Assembly (NCBI RefSeq): GCF_038404985.1
Contig: NZ_JBBKBA010000002.1
Span: 62,001 to 126,000 of the forward strand
Direction of reading: 5' to 3'
Source of the DNA: Ferrovibrio sp. MS7
GTDB taxonomy: Bacteria; Pseudomonadota; Alphaproteobacteria; Ferrovibrionales; Ferrovibrionaceae
DNA: 64,000 nucleotides
Position 1 is the stretch's first letter, and each line of letters starts with the position of its first letter. The notes below the pieces were generated by a model. The model did not search any database, was not told the DNA's origin, and worked only from the letters and a program-made list of their open reading frames with translations. Of this stretch, positions 43,288-52,808 are shown in pieces. The position numbers and the translations under genes are program-made.

Positions 43288-44937
43288 ATGTCCGCGCTCA
43301 ACGCCTTCGAGACCCATGAAGTGCTCAACCAGCCGCCAGCGCTGGAAGGCCACAATCTCTTCACCTCCGACCGCGCGCTTAGCGATGCCGCCAGCCGCGA
43401 AGGTGCTGCCTGGGCCGAGGCTGATCTTGCCGCCTATGGCGCCAAACTGGGGGCGCCGGAAACCATCGAGGCCGGTCGGCTGGCGCATAAATTCCCGCCG
43501 CAACTGCAACTCTTCGACCGTTTCGGCCATCGCCGCGACGAGGTGGAATTCCATCCCGCCTGGCATCAGATCATGGGCCTGATCATCGGCCAGGGCCTGC
43601 ATAGCGCACCCTGGGCCGACCCGAAGCCCGGGGCCCATGTCGCCCGCGCGGCTGCCTATATCATGCATGCGCAGATCGAGCCGGGCAGCCAATGCCCCAC
43701 CACCATGACCTATGGTTCGGTGCCGGCCTTGCGCCGCGATGCCGAGATTGCCAAGACCTGGCTGCCGAAAATCTATGACCGCCGCTATGACAAACGTTCG
43801 GCGCCGATAGAGCAAAAGACCTCGGTGCTGCTCGGCATGGGCATGACCGAGAAACAGGGCGGATCGGATGTGCGCGCCAACACCACGCGGGCCGAGCCCG
43901 ATGGCCAGGGCGGCTTCATCATCACCGGGCATAAATGGTTCTTCTCGGCACCGCAATGCGACGCGCATCTGGTGCTGGCCCAGGCGCCGGGCGGCTTGAG
44001 CTGCTTCTTCGTGCCGCGCTTCAAGCCCGATGGCACGCGCAATGAAATTCGCATCCAGCGCCTGAAGGACAAGATCGGCAACAAGTCGAATGCCTCGTCA
44101 GAAGTGGAATTCCACGGCGCCTGGGGCAAGCTGCTCGGCGAGGAAGGCCGTGGCGTGCCCACCATCATCGAGATGGGCACCTACACGCGGCTCGATTGCG
44201 CGCTCGGCTCGGCCGGCCTGCTGCGCGGCGCCGTGGCGCAGGCCCTGCACCATGCCAGCCATCGCCGCGCCTTCCAGCGCCACCTGATCGACCAGCCGCT
44301 GATGACCAACGTGGTGGCCGACCTGGCGCTTGAATCGGAAGCCGCGACCTCGCTGGCCTTGCGCCTCGCCCGTGCCTTCGACCGCCGCGACATGGACGCG
44401 GCGGAAGCCGCCTTCATGCGGCTCTGCACCCCGGCGGTAAAATACTGGGTGTGCAAGCGGGCGCCGATGGCCGTGGTGGAAGCCATGGAGGTGCTGGGCG
44501 GCAACGGCTATGTCGATGAAGGCCCGATGGGCATGCTGTACAAGGAAATCCCGCTCAATTCGATCTGGGAAGGCTCTGGCAACGTGATGTGCCTGGACGT
44601 GCTGCGTGCGCTGATGAAATCCGGCGATGCGCTGGACGTATTCCTGGCCGAGATCGATTCCGCCAGCGGTGCCGACAAGCGCCTCGATCAGGCGATTGCC
44701 GGGCTGAAGGCCGAATTCGCCGATGTCGCCGATATCGAAAGCCGGGCGCGGCGCGTGGTCGAGCGCATGATGCTGACCCTGCAGGGTGCGCTGCTGGTGC
44801 GCGGTGCGCCGGCTGCGGTGGCGGATGCCTTCTGCGCCTCGCGGCTGGCCGGCGACTGGGGCCACGCTTTCGGCACCCTGCCCAAGGGCGCCGACCTGCG
44901 CGGCATCGCCGAGCGGGCACGGCCTGTGCTGAATTAA
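43288..44937 (+). CDS. acyl-CoA dehydrogenase, AidB-like
   Basis: A 549-residue flavoprotein of the acyl-CoA dehydrogenase superfamily. The AidB-type N-terminal extension (NQPPALEGHNLFTSDRAL, then FHPAWHQIMGLI) is present. The FAD core shows MTEKQGGSDVRANTT and WFFSAPQCDAHLVLAQ in the beta domain. The C-terminal helical domain has MEVLGGNGYVDEGPMGMLYK and NSIWEGSGNVMCLDVLR, as in AidB. E. coli AidB binds DNA and is induced by alkylation. Many alphaproteobacterial members are simply unassigned dehydrogenases. It is monocistronic and convergent with mutL, whose stop abuts its own. Confidence 0.92.
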   Translation: MSALNAFETHEVLNQPPALEGHNLFTSDRALSDAASREGAAWAEADLAAYGAKLGAPETIEAGRLAHKFPPQLQLFDRFGHRRDEVEFHPAWHQIMGLIIGQGLHSAPWADPKPGAHVARAAAYIMHAQIEPGSQCPTTMTYGSVPALRRDAEIAKTWLPKIYDRRYDKRSAPIEQKTSVLLGMGMTEKQGGSDVRANTTRAEPDGQGGFIITGHKWFFSAPQCDAHLVLAQAPGGLSCFFVPRFKPDGTRNEIRIQRLKDKIGNKSNASSEVEFHGAWGKLLGEEGRGVPTIIEMGTYTRLDCALGSAGLLRGAVAQALHHASHRRAFQRHLIDQPLMTNVVADLALESEAATSLALRLARAFDRRDMDAAEAAFMRLCTPAVKYWVCKRAPMAVVEAMEVLGGNGYVDEGPMGMLYKEIPLNSIWEGSGNVMCLDVLRALMKSGDALDVFLAEIDSASGADKRLDQAIAGLKAEFADVADIESRARRVVERMMLTLQGALLVRGAPAAVADAFCASRLAGDWGHAFGTLPKGADLRGIAERARPVLN

Positions 44938-46779
44938 TCAGCGCCGGCCGAACAGCTTTTCGATATCGGCGAGCTGCAATTCCACATAGGTCGGGCGGCC
45001 GTGGTTGCACTGGCCGGAATGCGGCGTCGCTTCCATCTGGCGCAGTAGCGCGTTCATCTCATCCGTGGTGAGCCGCCGCCCGGCCCGCACGCTGCCATGG
45101 CAGGCCATGGTGCCGCAGACATCCTCCAGCCGCTCCTTGAGCGACAGCGCGGCATCGTATTCCGAGAGATCGTCGGCAAGGTCGCGGATCAGGCCCTTCA
45201 CGTCGCCATCGCCGAGCAGCGCCGGCACTTCGCGGACAAGAATGGCGCCGGCGCCGAAGGCTTCCAACACCAGGCCAAGCTCGGCCAATTCCTCGGCACG
45301 GGCGGCGACACGGGCGGCCTCGGCTTCGTTCAGTTCGACGACTTCGGGCAGCAGCAGCATCTGGCGCGGCACCTTGCCTGTGCTGAGATGCTGTTTCATG
45401 CGCTCATAGACCAGGCGCTCATGGGCGGCATGCTGATCCACGATGACGATGCCCTGCTCAGTCTGCGCCACGATATAGGTGGCGTGAAGCTGTGCCCTTG
45501 CAGCGCCGAGCGGGAAATTGCCCGGCGCAATATGCCCCGGCGTTTCATCGGCGCGCGCCTGCGGCTGCAAACCGGACCCGGCTTCCGGCGGCGGCGCATT
45601 GTAGAGCGCCACGGCATCGGCCAGGGCCGGCGCGAAACGCTCCGGCTGGTAGGCATAGACATTCGGCCGTGCCGGACCATTCCCGCCGGAAAACGGCAGC
45701 GGCATGGTCGGCGCAGCGGCGGCGCGACCCAGGGCGCCAAGCGCCACCTGCGCCACCGTGGTGGAAGCGCGATGGCCGGCCGCCGCCAGCGCATGGCGCA
45801 GCGCACCGACGATCAGGCCGCGCACCAGGCCGGGATCGCGAAAGCGCACTTCCGCTTTGGCCGGATGCACATTCACATCCACCTGCTCGGCAGGCAGTTC
45901 CAGGAACAAAGCCACCACCGGATGCCGGTCATGGCTGAGGAAATCGGCATAGGCGCCGCGCACCGCGCCGACAAACAGCTTGTCGCGCACCGGGCGGCCA
46001 TTCACGAACAGATACTGGTGCTGCGCATTGCCGCGATTATAGGTCGGCAAGCCGGCGAAACCGGTCAGCCGGATGCCCTCGCGCTCGGCTTCGATGGGCA
46101 GCGCGTTGTCGGCGAAGTCGCGGCCCAGAATCTGCTCCAGGCGCCGCAGCCGGCTTTCCTCGGGCAGCATCTCGGCCTGCGATGCGTCGGCACGAAAGCT
46201 GGTGCGGCCATCTTCCTGCAGGGTGAAACCGACTTCGGCATGGGCCATGGCCAGGCGGCGCACGATCTCCTGCACCGCCAGGGATTCCGAGCGCTCAGAT
46301 TTAAGGAATTTCAGCCGCGCCGGCACGGCATAGAACAGGTCGCGCACCTCGATGCGGGTGCCGAAGCCAGCGGCTGCCGGTTTCACCTTGCCGACCGCGC
46401 CGCCTTCCACCTTCAGCGCATAACCGCTCTCATCGCCCTTGCGCCGGCTGACCAGGGTGAGCCGGCTGACCGCGCCGATGGAGGGCAAAGCCTCGCCACG
46501 GAAGCCGAGCCACTTGATATCGAGCAGGTCATCACCCGGGAGCTTTGAAGTGGCGTGGCGCTCCACGGCGACGGGCAGTTCATCCGCTGCCATGCCAATG
46601 CCGTCATCCACCACGCTGATCAGCGTGCGGCCACCATTGCTGATAGTGACATCGACGCGACGCGCGCCGGCATCCAGCGCATTCTCCACCAATTCCTTCA
46701 CCGCCGAAGCCGGACGCTCCACCACTTCGCCGGCAGCGATGCGGTTGACCAGGGTTTCCGGCAGGCGGCGGATCGGCAT
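44938..46779 (-). CDS. mutL: DNA mismatch repair protein MutL, endonuclease type
   Basis: A 613-residue GHKL ATPase. The N-terminal domain has [31 protein letters not shown] and KFLKSERSE. The C-terminal domain carries [12 protein letters not shown], the DQHA(X)2E(X)4E metal motif of endonuclease-active MutL, plus ACHGSV and CNHGRPT, so it should nick DNA itself, unlike E. coli MutL, which uses MutH. It is the last gene of the conserved ileS-to-mutL run and lies six bases after the M16 gene. Confidence 0.96.
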   Translation of the reverse strand: MPIRRLPETLVNRIAAGEVVERPASAVKELVENALDAGARRVDVTISNGGRTLISVVDDGIGMAADELPVAVERHATSKLPGDDLLDIKWLGFRGEALPSIGAVSRLTLVSRRKGDESGYALKVEGGAVGKVKPAAAGFGTRIEVRDLFYAVPARLKFLKSERSESLAVQEIVRRLAMAHAEVGFTLQEDGRTSFRADASQAEMLPEESRLRRLEQILGRDFADNALPIEAEREGIRLTGFAGLPTYNRGNAQHQYLFVNGRPVRDKLFVGAVRGAYADFLSHDRHPVVALFLELPAEQVDVNVHPAKAEVRFRDPGLVRGLIVGALRHALAAAGHRASTTVAQVALGALGRAAAAPTMPLPFSGGNGPARPNVYAYQPERFAPALADAVALYNAPPPEAGSGLQPQARADETPGHIAPGNFPLGAARAQLHATYIVAQTEQGIVIVDQHAAHERLVYERMKQHLSTGKVPRQMLLLPEVVELNEAEAARVAARAEELAELGLVLEAFGAGAILVREVPALLGDGDVKGLIRDLADDLSEYDAALSLKERLEDVCGTMACHGSVRAGRRLTTDEMNALLRQMEATPHSGQCNHGRPTYVELQLADIEKLFGRR

Positions 46780-46785
46780 GCAGGC

Positions 46786-48093
46786 TCAGCCGCCCAGCCC
46801 GCCGGGCTCGCCGACCACAACGACCAGCAGATCGCCATTGGCAAACAGGCGCTGCGCCACGCGGCGGATATCATCGGGCGTCACGGCGTTGATGTAATCG
46901 GCATAGCGGTCGATGTAATCCATGCCCAGTCCGGCAAGCTGCATCGCCGTCAGCATGCCGGCAATGGCAGAATTGGATGACAGCCGCAGCGGGAAGGAAC
47001 CGGTGAGATAAGCCTTGGCATTGGCGATCTCGCCATCGGTGAGGCCATCGCGCGCCAGAGTGAGCAGGTTCTCGCGCACCAGGCCCAAAGCCTGCCCCAC
47101 CTGCTCGTTGCGGGTGGAAAGCGAGCCGGCGAACAGGCCCGCCGCCGGCATCGGCTGCAGGCCGGTGGAAACCGAATAGACCAGGCCACGCTTTTCGCGG
47201 ATCTCTTCCATCAGGCGCGAGGAGAAACTGCCCCCGCCAAGCACGTAGTTCAGCACCGTGGCGGCGTAATAATCAGGATCGTCGCGCAGCAGGCCCGGCG
47301 CACCGAACAGCACAATGCTCTGCGGGTTGGCATAGGGCACCACGACAGGCTTGGCGGCCACCTGCGGCACGGTCTTGCCCGGCAGTTCAAGCTGCGGCTC
47401 CAGCGGCAGCTTGCCGAAGCTCAGGTCCAGCAGCCGCTTCAGTTCTTCCGGCGCGATATCGCCGACCACGCCGATCACCAGATTGCGCCGCGCCAGCACG
47501 CTTTTGACGTAGGCGCCGAAATCACCGGCGCTGAGGCGTTCCAGGCTTTCCGCCGAGGCCTGGGCTGGGCGGCCATAGGGGTGGCCCGGGAAGGCGATGG
47601 CCATGAAGCGGTTATTGGCGATGCTGCCGGGAGAGGTGCGCGCCCGCTGCGCCGCCACCAGGGCCTGCGCCTTCACACGCTGGATCGGCTCGGCATCGAA
47701 ACGCGGCTGCGTCAGGGTCTGCGCCAGCAGCTCGAAGGCGCGCTCGCGCTTCTCCGACAGCGTGCGCAGGTTGAGCGAGAGATAATCGCGGTCGGCCGAG
47801 GCATCGATGGAAATCGCATCGGCACGCAAGGCCGACTGGTAAGCTTCGGCATCGAGATCGCCGGCGCCTTCGGTGAGCAGGTCGGCAGCGATGGCAGCGC
47901 GGCCTTCGAGGCCAGTGGGATCGGTAGCCGAACCGCCGCGCCATACCGCCTGTAGCGCGATCATCGGAATCTTCGGCTCGCGCACCAGCCAGGCTTCGAC
48001 ACCGCTGGCGCCGACCACGCGCTCGATCTTCGGGCCGGCCTGGGCGGCCAGCGGCAACAGCAGCACGACAAGGGCCAGGAACCAGCGACGCAT
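46786..48093 (-). CDS. M16 family peptidase homologue lacking HxxEH
   Basis: A 435-residue periplasmic protein with a signal peptide (LALVVLLLPLAAQA). It has the M16 fold and the C-terminal half signature FSSRLMEEIREKRGLVYSVS, but the zinc motif HxxEH expected near residue 55 is replaced by PTGLEGRAAIAADLL, so it is probably catalytically dead. In other bacteria M16 proteins of this sort pair with an active subunit, here the next gene upstream. The ATG at 48093 has GGAG seven bases upstream; a TTG at 48108 overlaps that site and is rejected. Confidence 0.9.
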   Translation of the reverse strand: MRRWFLALVVLLLPLAAQAGPKIERVVGASGVEAWLVREPKIPMIALQAVWRGGSATDPTGLEGRAAIAADLLTEGAGDLDAEAYQSALRADAISIDASADRDYLSLNLRTLSEKRERAFELLAQTLTQPRFDAEPIQRVKAQALVAAQRARTSPGSIANNRFMAIAFPGHPYGRPAQASAESLERLSAGDFGAYVKSVLARRNLVIGVVGDIAPEELKRLLDLSFGKLPLEPQLELPGKTVPQVAAKPVVVPYANPQSIVLFGAPGLLRDDPDYYAATVLNYVLGGGSFSSRLMEEIREKRGLVYSVSTGLQPMPAAGLFAGSLSTRNEQVGQALGLVRENLLTLARDGLTDGEIANAKAYLTGSFPLRLSSNSAIAGMLTAMQLAGLGMDYIDRYADYINAVTPDDIRRVAQRLFANGDLLVVVVGEPGGLGG

Positions 48094-48104
48094 CGGCCTA
48101 CTCC

Positions 48105-49442
48105 TCAACTCTGTTCTTTAGGCAGCAACAGCCCGGTGACCGAGCGGCGCAGATCGAAGACATGACGCGCCGCCTCCAGTACCTGCTCAGCGGTCACGGC
48201 GCGGACCAGTTGCGGCCAGGCTTCCACCTGCTCCACGCTCAAGCCGGCAGTGAGCGCGACGCCGAAGGTGCGCGCGGCGCCGAACAGGCTGTCGCGGGCA
48301 TAGACGGCATCGGCCAGCATCACGTTCTTCGCCGCCGTCAGCTCGAATTCGGTGACGCCCTCCTTCAGCAGCGTCTCCAGCACCTTGTCGAGCGCCGCCT
48401 CGACCTCATCAATCTTGCGGCCCGATTTGGGCGAAGCAGACAAGGTGAAGGTGCTGGGATCGACCGACAGCGACTGGTAATAGGCACCGGCACCGGCAGC
48501 CGGGCCATCATTGGCGACCAAAGCGCGATGCAGCCGGCCCGTGGCATTGCTCAGGATTTCCGCCAGCACCGAAAGCGGCACGGCATGGCGCGTCTCGCCT
48601 GCCACGCGGCTGGGCGCCAGGTAGCTGCGGGTCAGCGAGGGCTGCGTCACCCGCGGGTCATGCATGGTGAGGCGGCGCGCGGCAAGCTGCGGCGGCTCCT
48701 GCGGGCGGAAACGCGGCGGCACGGGGCGCATCGGGATCATGCCGTAATGCTTCTCGGCCAGCGCACGCAATTCGTCGGGCGTGACATCGCCGGCGACGAT
48801 CAGCACGGCGTTGTTCGGCGCGTAATGCATGCGGTAGAAGGCCATCGCCTTCTCCAGATTGAGGCGCTGGATTTCATGCGCCCAGCCGATGATCGGGCGG
48901 CCATAGGGATGCGCCAGATACATCGCCGCATCCATCTGTTCGCCAAACTGGCCGCGCGGCGAATTGTCGGTGCGGCTTAAGCGCTCCTCCATCACCACCT
49001 GCAATTCCGGCTTGGCATCGGCTTCCTTGAGGCTGAGGCGGTGCATACGGTCCGCCTCCATGCGCATCACCAGTTCCAGCCGGTCGCGCGCAATGGTCTG
49101 GAAATAGCCGGTATAATCCGACGAGGTGAAGGCATTGTCGCGGCCGCCTTCGCGCGCCACGATCTTGGAGAATTCGCCCGCCGGCACGCTGGGCGTGCCC
49201 TTGAACATCAGGTGTTCGAGATAATGCGCCACGCCGGATTCGCCCGGCGCCTCATCGGCAGCGCCAACCTTGTACCACACCATGTGATTGACGATGGGGG
49301 CGCGGTGATCCTCGATCAGCACCACTTCCAGGCCATTGCCGAGCGTGAAGCGGGTGGGATTGAAGACCTGGGCGGAAGCGGGAATGGCAACAGAGAAGCC
49401 GGCCAGGCCGGCGAGGAGCAGAGCGAAGAGCAGACGGCGCAT
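48105..49442 (-). CDS. M16 family zinc metallopeptidase, active subunit
   Basis: A 445-residue exported peptidase with a signal peptide (LLFALLLAGLAGFSVAIPASA). It carries the inverted zinc motif HYLEH (GVAHYLEHLMFKGTPS near residue 75), the second Glu about 77 residues on, and EEFELT-like helices in the C-terminal half. It should degrade peptides in the periplasm together with the inactive partner. GAGGGG precedes the ATG. Between a DUF3035 lipoprotein and the second M16 gene, an arrangement seen in other alphaproteobacteria. Confidence 0.93.
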   Translation of the reverse strand: MRRLLFALLLAGLAGFSVAIPASAQVFNPTRFTLGNGLEVVLIEDHRAPIVNHMVWYKVGAADEAPGESGVAHYLEHLMFKGTPSVPAGEFSKIVAREGGRDNAFTSSDYTGYFQTIARDRLELVMRMEADRMHRLSLKEADAKPELQVVMEERLSRTDNSPRGQFGEQMDAAMYLAHPYGRPIIGWAHEIQRLNLEKAMAFYRMHYAPNNAVLIVAGDVTPDELRALAEKHYGMIPMRPVPPRFRPQEPPQLAARRLTMHDPRVTQPSLTRSYLAPSRVAGETRHAVPLSVLAEILSNATGRLHRALVANDGPAAGAGAYYQSLSVDPSTFTLSASPKSGRKIDEVEAALDKVLETLLKEGVTEFELTAAKNVMLADAVYARDSLFGAARTFGVALTAGLSVEQVEAWPQLVRAVTAEQVLEAARHVFDLRRSVTGLLLPKEQS

Positions 49443-49533
49443 CGGATCCCCTCAAGGCATTCGGGCTATTGCAGCGGCAGGCAGGCCACCGGGATGGGCC
49501 TGTCATGCAGCATATAGGGCAGCCGGCAGCGGC

Positions 49534-50145
49534 TTAAAAGATGCCTTCCAGAATGCCGCGCTCGCGGCGCTTCACGGTCGGCACATCGCCGGTATTGGCG
49601 GCCTTGCCCTGGGCGGCATTCTCGCGCAGGCGCTGGGCTTCCTTGGCCGGATCGACCACGGTGCCGCTCGGGTCCTGCGGCTTCTGCCAGAAGATCAGGC
49701 GGTCGACCAGGCGGCTGTCGCGCTCGGCAAGCTGGGTGAATTCGTCATTCACCTTGCGGCGGATATCCGGGTCGGGATTGCTGGCGCGGGCAAGCTGCAG
49801 CAACTGCGCCTCACCCGGGCTGCGCGGCGTGGCCTGGGCCTGGGCGCTGCGCTGCATCGGACTCAACTGGCCGGCGGCTTCGCCGCGACCACCGCTCAAT
49901 GCGGCCTGGGCACGCTCGCGCGCCGTCACTTCCTGCGGTCGCGGCGCACCGGGTTCCGGCGGGCGCAGACCGAATTCCGGCGGCAGTACCAACGGCGCCT
50001 TGGTCACCACGGCGAATTCATCCGGCGCCTTCTTGTTCAGGCCCAGCGCCTCGCGCGCGGTGTCGCAGCCCGTCAGCGCCAGAGGCAGGGCAAGCAAGAC
50101 AAGCAGGGCCAGATGGCGTCGGCCGGCACGGATCGGTCGACTCAT
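49534..50145 (-). CDS. DUF3035-type lipoprotein
   Basis: A 203-residue lipoprotein with the signal peptide HLALLVLLALPLALTGC; the lipobox is LTGC with Cys27. The mature protein starts DTAREALGLNKKAPDEFAVV, with the PPEFGLRPPEPG Pro-rich segment typical of DUF3035, and ends in charged, low-complexity sequence. It is in the conserved ileS-lspA-(lipoprotein)-M16-M16-mutL run. Location is the periplasm or outer-membrane inner leaflet. Function unknown; a link to envelope biogenesis is only by position. Confidence 0.82.
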   Translation of the reverse strand: MSRPIRAGRRHLALLVLLALPLALTGCDTAREALGLNKKAPDEFAVVTKAPLVLPPEFGLRPPEPGAPRPQEVTARERAQAALSGGRGEAAGQLSPMQRSAQAQATPRSPGEAQLLQLARASNPDPDIRRKVNDEFTQLAERDSRLVDRLIFWQKPQDPSGTVVDPAKEAQRLRENAAQGKAANTGDVPTVKRRERGILEGIF

Positions 50146-50247
50146 GATGGAGTGCCTCCCAGGCTTCAGGTAATCCGTGCCTAATATCGCCTCTCGGGCG
50201 CCAACTTACAAGGGCAGCCGGGCAACTCGGGCAGCGGCGAATCTATG

Positions 50248-52158
50248 TTATTTCACAGGAACTTGTGACGGAAAGCGGACAATCGCCACGGTGCCTTCGC
50301 CAACCTTCGACGTGATCTCGAGGCTGCCGCCATGCAGTTCCATGAATTTGCGGCTGATGGCGAGGCCGAGGCCGGTGCCCTCGGTGCGCCGGCGGATGCT
50401 GGGATCGCCCTGCCAGAACGGCTCGAAGATGCGGCCCAGATCCTCCTTGCGGATACCGATACCGGTATCCTTCACGTGCAATTCCACGCTGCCATCGGCG
50501 GCCACCGCCCCGGCCAGCCGCACCTGGCCGCCTGGCGGGGTGAATTTGATGGCATTGGATAGCAGGTTCAGCAGCACCTGCTTCACCGCACGGGCGTCCA
50601 ACTCCAGCAGCGGCAGGGCCGCGCCGCCCAGTTCGTTGATCAGCACGATACGGTTTTCCCGCGCCCTGCCCTTCACGATGGTAAGGCAATCCTCCGCCAC
50701 CTGGGCAACATCGGTGGGCTCAAGCGACAGCTCGTAGCGCCCGGCCTCGATCTTCGACATGTCGAGGATATCGTTGATCACATTCAGCAGATGCCGCGCG
50801 CTCACCACGATATCCTGCGCGTAGTCAAAATAGCGTTCGGAGGATGGCCCCCACATGCGCAGCCCGATCACTTCCGCAAAACCGATCACGGCATTCAGCG
50901 GCGTGCGCAATTCGTGGCTCATATTGGCGAGGAATTCGCTCTTGGCCCGGTTGGCCGCGATGGCATGCTCGCGCTCGCGCGCCAGGCTGCCGGCCAGCCG
51001 CTCGAGATCCTGCGCCTGGGCACGCAGCCGCGTGTTGGCGGCATCCAGCGCCCGCTCCGCCTGCTTGCGTTCGGTGATATCGGTGGCGATGGTGAGCAGC
51101 GCGCGCACGCGGCCCTCGGCATCGCGCAAAGGCACCTTGCTTTCCAGCGCGGTGATGGTGTGGCCATCGCGGTCGAGATAGGTATTCTCGAAATTCATCA
51201 CCGGCTGGCCACTCTCGAACAACTGCCGGTCGTTGATATTGGCCTGTTCGACGAAGGCGCGGCGGCTCGCCTTGTCCAGCGAGGTGAGCGGAAAATCATC
51301 GACACGACGGCCGACAGCGGCGGCATTCTCGATGCCGAACAGCAATTCGGCCGGGTGGTTGAGCAGCATGTAGCGCCGGTCGGTATCCTTCAAGGTGACG
51401 CGGGCCGGCAGGTTATCCAGCACCATGCGCAGCAATTCGCGCTCGCGGTCGCGGTCGCTCAAATGCCGCGCCGCCGCGACCAGGATATCGTTGATACGGC
51501 TGGCCAGAAGGCCAAATTCATCGTTGCGGTGATGTGCCGGAATCTGCACCCGCGAAGCCGTGGGGTCCTCGGCATCGACGCGGCTCAACTGCTCCACCAG
51601 GGCCAGCAACGGCCGCGTCAGGGTGTAGTAGAACAGCACCGTCAGCAGCAGGGCGAGAAAGAAATTGCGCACAAAGCCGGTGACCAGCACCACGCCGATG
51701 CGGTTCACCACATTGGCGGCGAACTGGTCGCCATCCACCACCACGCGCAATTCGCCGACCAACTCCTGCCCGCGCGCGGCATAAAGTGGCCGGGTCCGCA
51801 CCTCGTCCTCGGCGCCGACAAGATGCGTCAACCAGTTGCCCTCGGTATCCTCGCGCTGCTGCACCGCCATGCGGCGGCCGTAATTGTCATGGATTTCGGC
51901 GCGCAGGATCGGGCGATAGAGCAGCAGGCCATTGACCACGCGCACGGCAAGCTGCTCGTCGAGCGCATAGGCGGCCTGCGCCGCCGGCTCGTTCAGCATG
52001 TCCATGACCTGATTGATCGCAGTATCGCGGCTGGAGAGTTCGCTGCGCACATCGAGGATAAGCTGGAAAATGCTGGAGATGAAGCCAAGCACCAGCGCCG
52101 CCAGCACGGCGACCTGCACCTGCTTGACCGATAGTCGGCGATGCCAGGGAATACTCAT
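50248..52158 (-). CDS. membrane sensor histidine kinase with HAMP and PAS
   Basis: A 636-residue kinase. One transmembrane helix lies at about 12-32 (VQVAVLAALVLGFISSIFQL), a periplasmic sensor region at 33-150, and a second helix at about 152-180 (VLVTGFVRNFFLALLLTVLFYY in pieces). HAMP follows (RPLLALVEQLSRVD), then PAS (about 245-365). HisKA has SHELRTPLNAVIGFAEV with phospho-acceptor H415. HATPase_c shows NLLSNAIKFTPPGG, KDTGIGIRKEDLGRIFEP and GTGLGLAISRKF. No response regulator is adjacent, so it is an orphan whose partner lies elsewhere. It is inserted between lspA and the lipoprotein gene. Confidence 0.93.
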   Translation of the reverse strand: MSIPWHRRLSVKQVQVAVLAALVLGFISSIFQLILDVRSELSSRDTAINQVMDMLNEPAAQAAYALDEQLAVRVVNGLLLYRPILRAEIHDNYGRRMAVQQREDTEGNWLTHLVGAEDEVRTRPLYAARGQELVGELRVVVDGDQFAANVVNRIGVVLVTGFVRNFFLALLLTVLFYYTLTRPLLALVEQLSRVDAEDPTASRVQIPAHHRNDEFGLLASRINDILVAAARHLSDRDRERELLRMVLDNLPARVTLKDTDRRYMLLNHPAELLFGIENAAAVGRRVDDFPLTSLDKASRRAFVEQANINDRQLFESGQPVMNFENTYLDRDGHTITALESKVPLRDAEGRVRALLTIATDITERKQAERALDAANTRLRAQAQDLERLAGSLAREREHAIAANRAKSEFLANMSHELRTPLNAVIGFAEVIGLRMWGPSSERYFDYAQDIVVSARHLLNVINDILDMSKIEAGRYELSLEPTDVAQVAEDCLTIVKGRARENRIVLINELGGAALPLLELDARAVKQVLLNLLSNAIKFTPPGGQVRLAGAVAADGSVELHVKDTGIGIRKEDLGRIFEPFWQGDPSIRRRTEGTGLGLAISRKFMELHGGSLEITSKVGEGTVAIVRFPSQVPVK

Positions 52159-52245
52159 ACGCCCCGCCTGATCGGATCAATCTCTGCGCGGGCCGAGCCC
52201 ATCCCCACTCCGCAGCTTGTTGCTGTGGAAACTCTGACACCTTTT

Positions 52246-52269
52246 CCACCCTTGTGCAACGAAGGGTGG
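52246..52269. repeat. 8-bp inverted repeat between lspA and the kinase gene
   Basis: CCACCCTT (52246-52253), GTGCAACG loop, AAGGGTGG (52262-52269). It lies about 35 bases after the lspA stop and about 88 bases before the kinase start in transcription order. The T-run is on the wrong side for a minus-strand terminator. It may be an operator, a transcript-end stabiliser or a weak terminator. Confidence 0.55.
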
Positions 52270-52304
52270 CGCGATCCATACCCCTGGTTTAGGGCCGGCC
52301 CAGC

Positions 52305-52808
52305 CTAGGGCTGACCGTTGGGCCGGGGCAGCAAGGAGTCGAGCAGCAGCAGGCAGACGCCGACGACAATGGCGCAGTCAGCAATGTTGAAAGCTGGCCA
52401 ATGCCAGCCAAAGGCGTGGAAGTCGAAAAAGTCGGCAACCGCACCGAAGCGCAGCCGGTCGCCGATATTGCCCAGGGCGCCGCCGATCACCAAACCGAGC
52501 GCCACCGTCACCAGCCGCGCCGGCCCGCGCCACAGCCAGATCAGCAGCCAGACGGTGACGGCAGCGGCAGCGGCAATGAGAATCCAGCGGCGCTCGTCAC
52601 CGGCGCCGCTGAACATGCCGAAACTGACGCCCCGATTCCACACCATCACCAGATTGAAGAACGGCGTCACCTCGATGCCGCCGGGATTCTTCTCCATCAG
52701 GTCGAGCAGGAACGGCTTGCTGAGCTGATCGGAAATCACGATCAGTGCCGCGATGACGAGGCCCAGCAGCCGCGCCTGCTTCGACTTTTCCGGCGCCTGA
52801 TCCGGCAT
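52305..52808 (-). CDS. lspA: lipoprotein signal peptidase (signal peptidase II)
   Basis: A 167-residue aspartyl protease with four transmembrane helices that removes lipoprotein signal peptides. The catalytic aspartates lie in GNIGDRLRFGAVADFFDF and FNIADCAIVVG; NLVMVWNRGVSFGMF is the conserved loop. It overlaps ileS by one base. BamD and the DUF3035 protein in this window are predicted substrates. Confidence 0.95.
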   Translation of the reverse strand: MPDQAPEKSKQARLLGLVIAALIVISDQLSKPFLLDLMEKNPGGIEVTPFFNLVMVWNRGVSFGMFSGAGDERRWILIAAAAAVTVWLLIWLWRGPARLVTVALGLVIGGALGNIGDRLRFGAVADFFDFHAFGWHWPAFNIADCAIVVGVCLLLLDSLLPRPNGQP

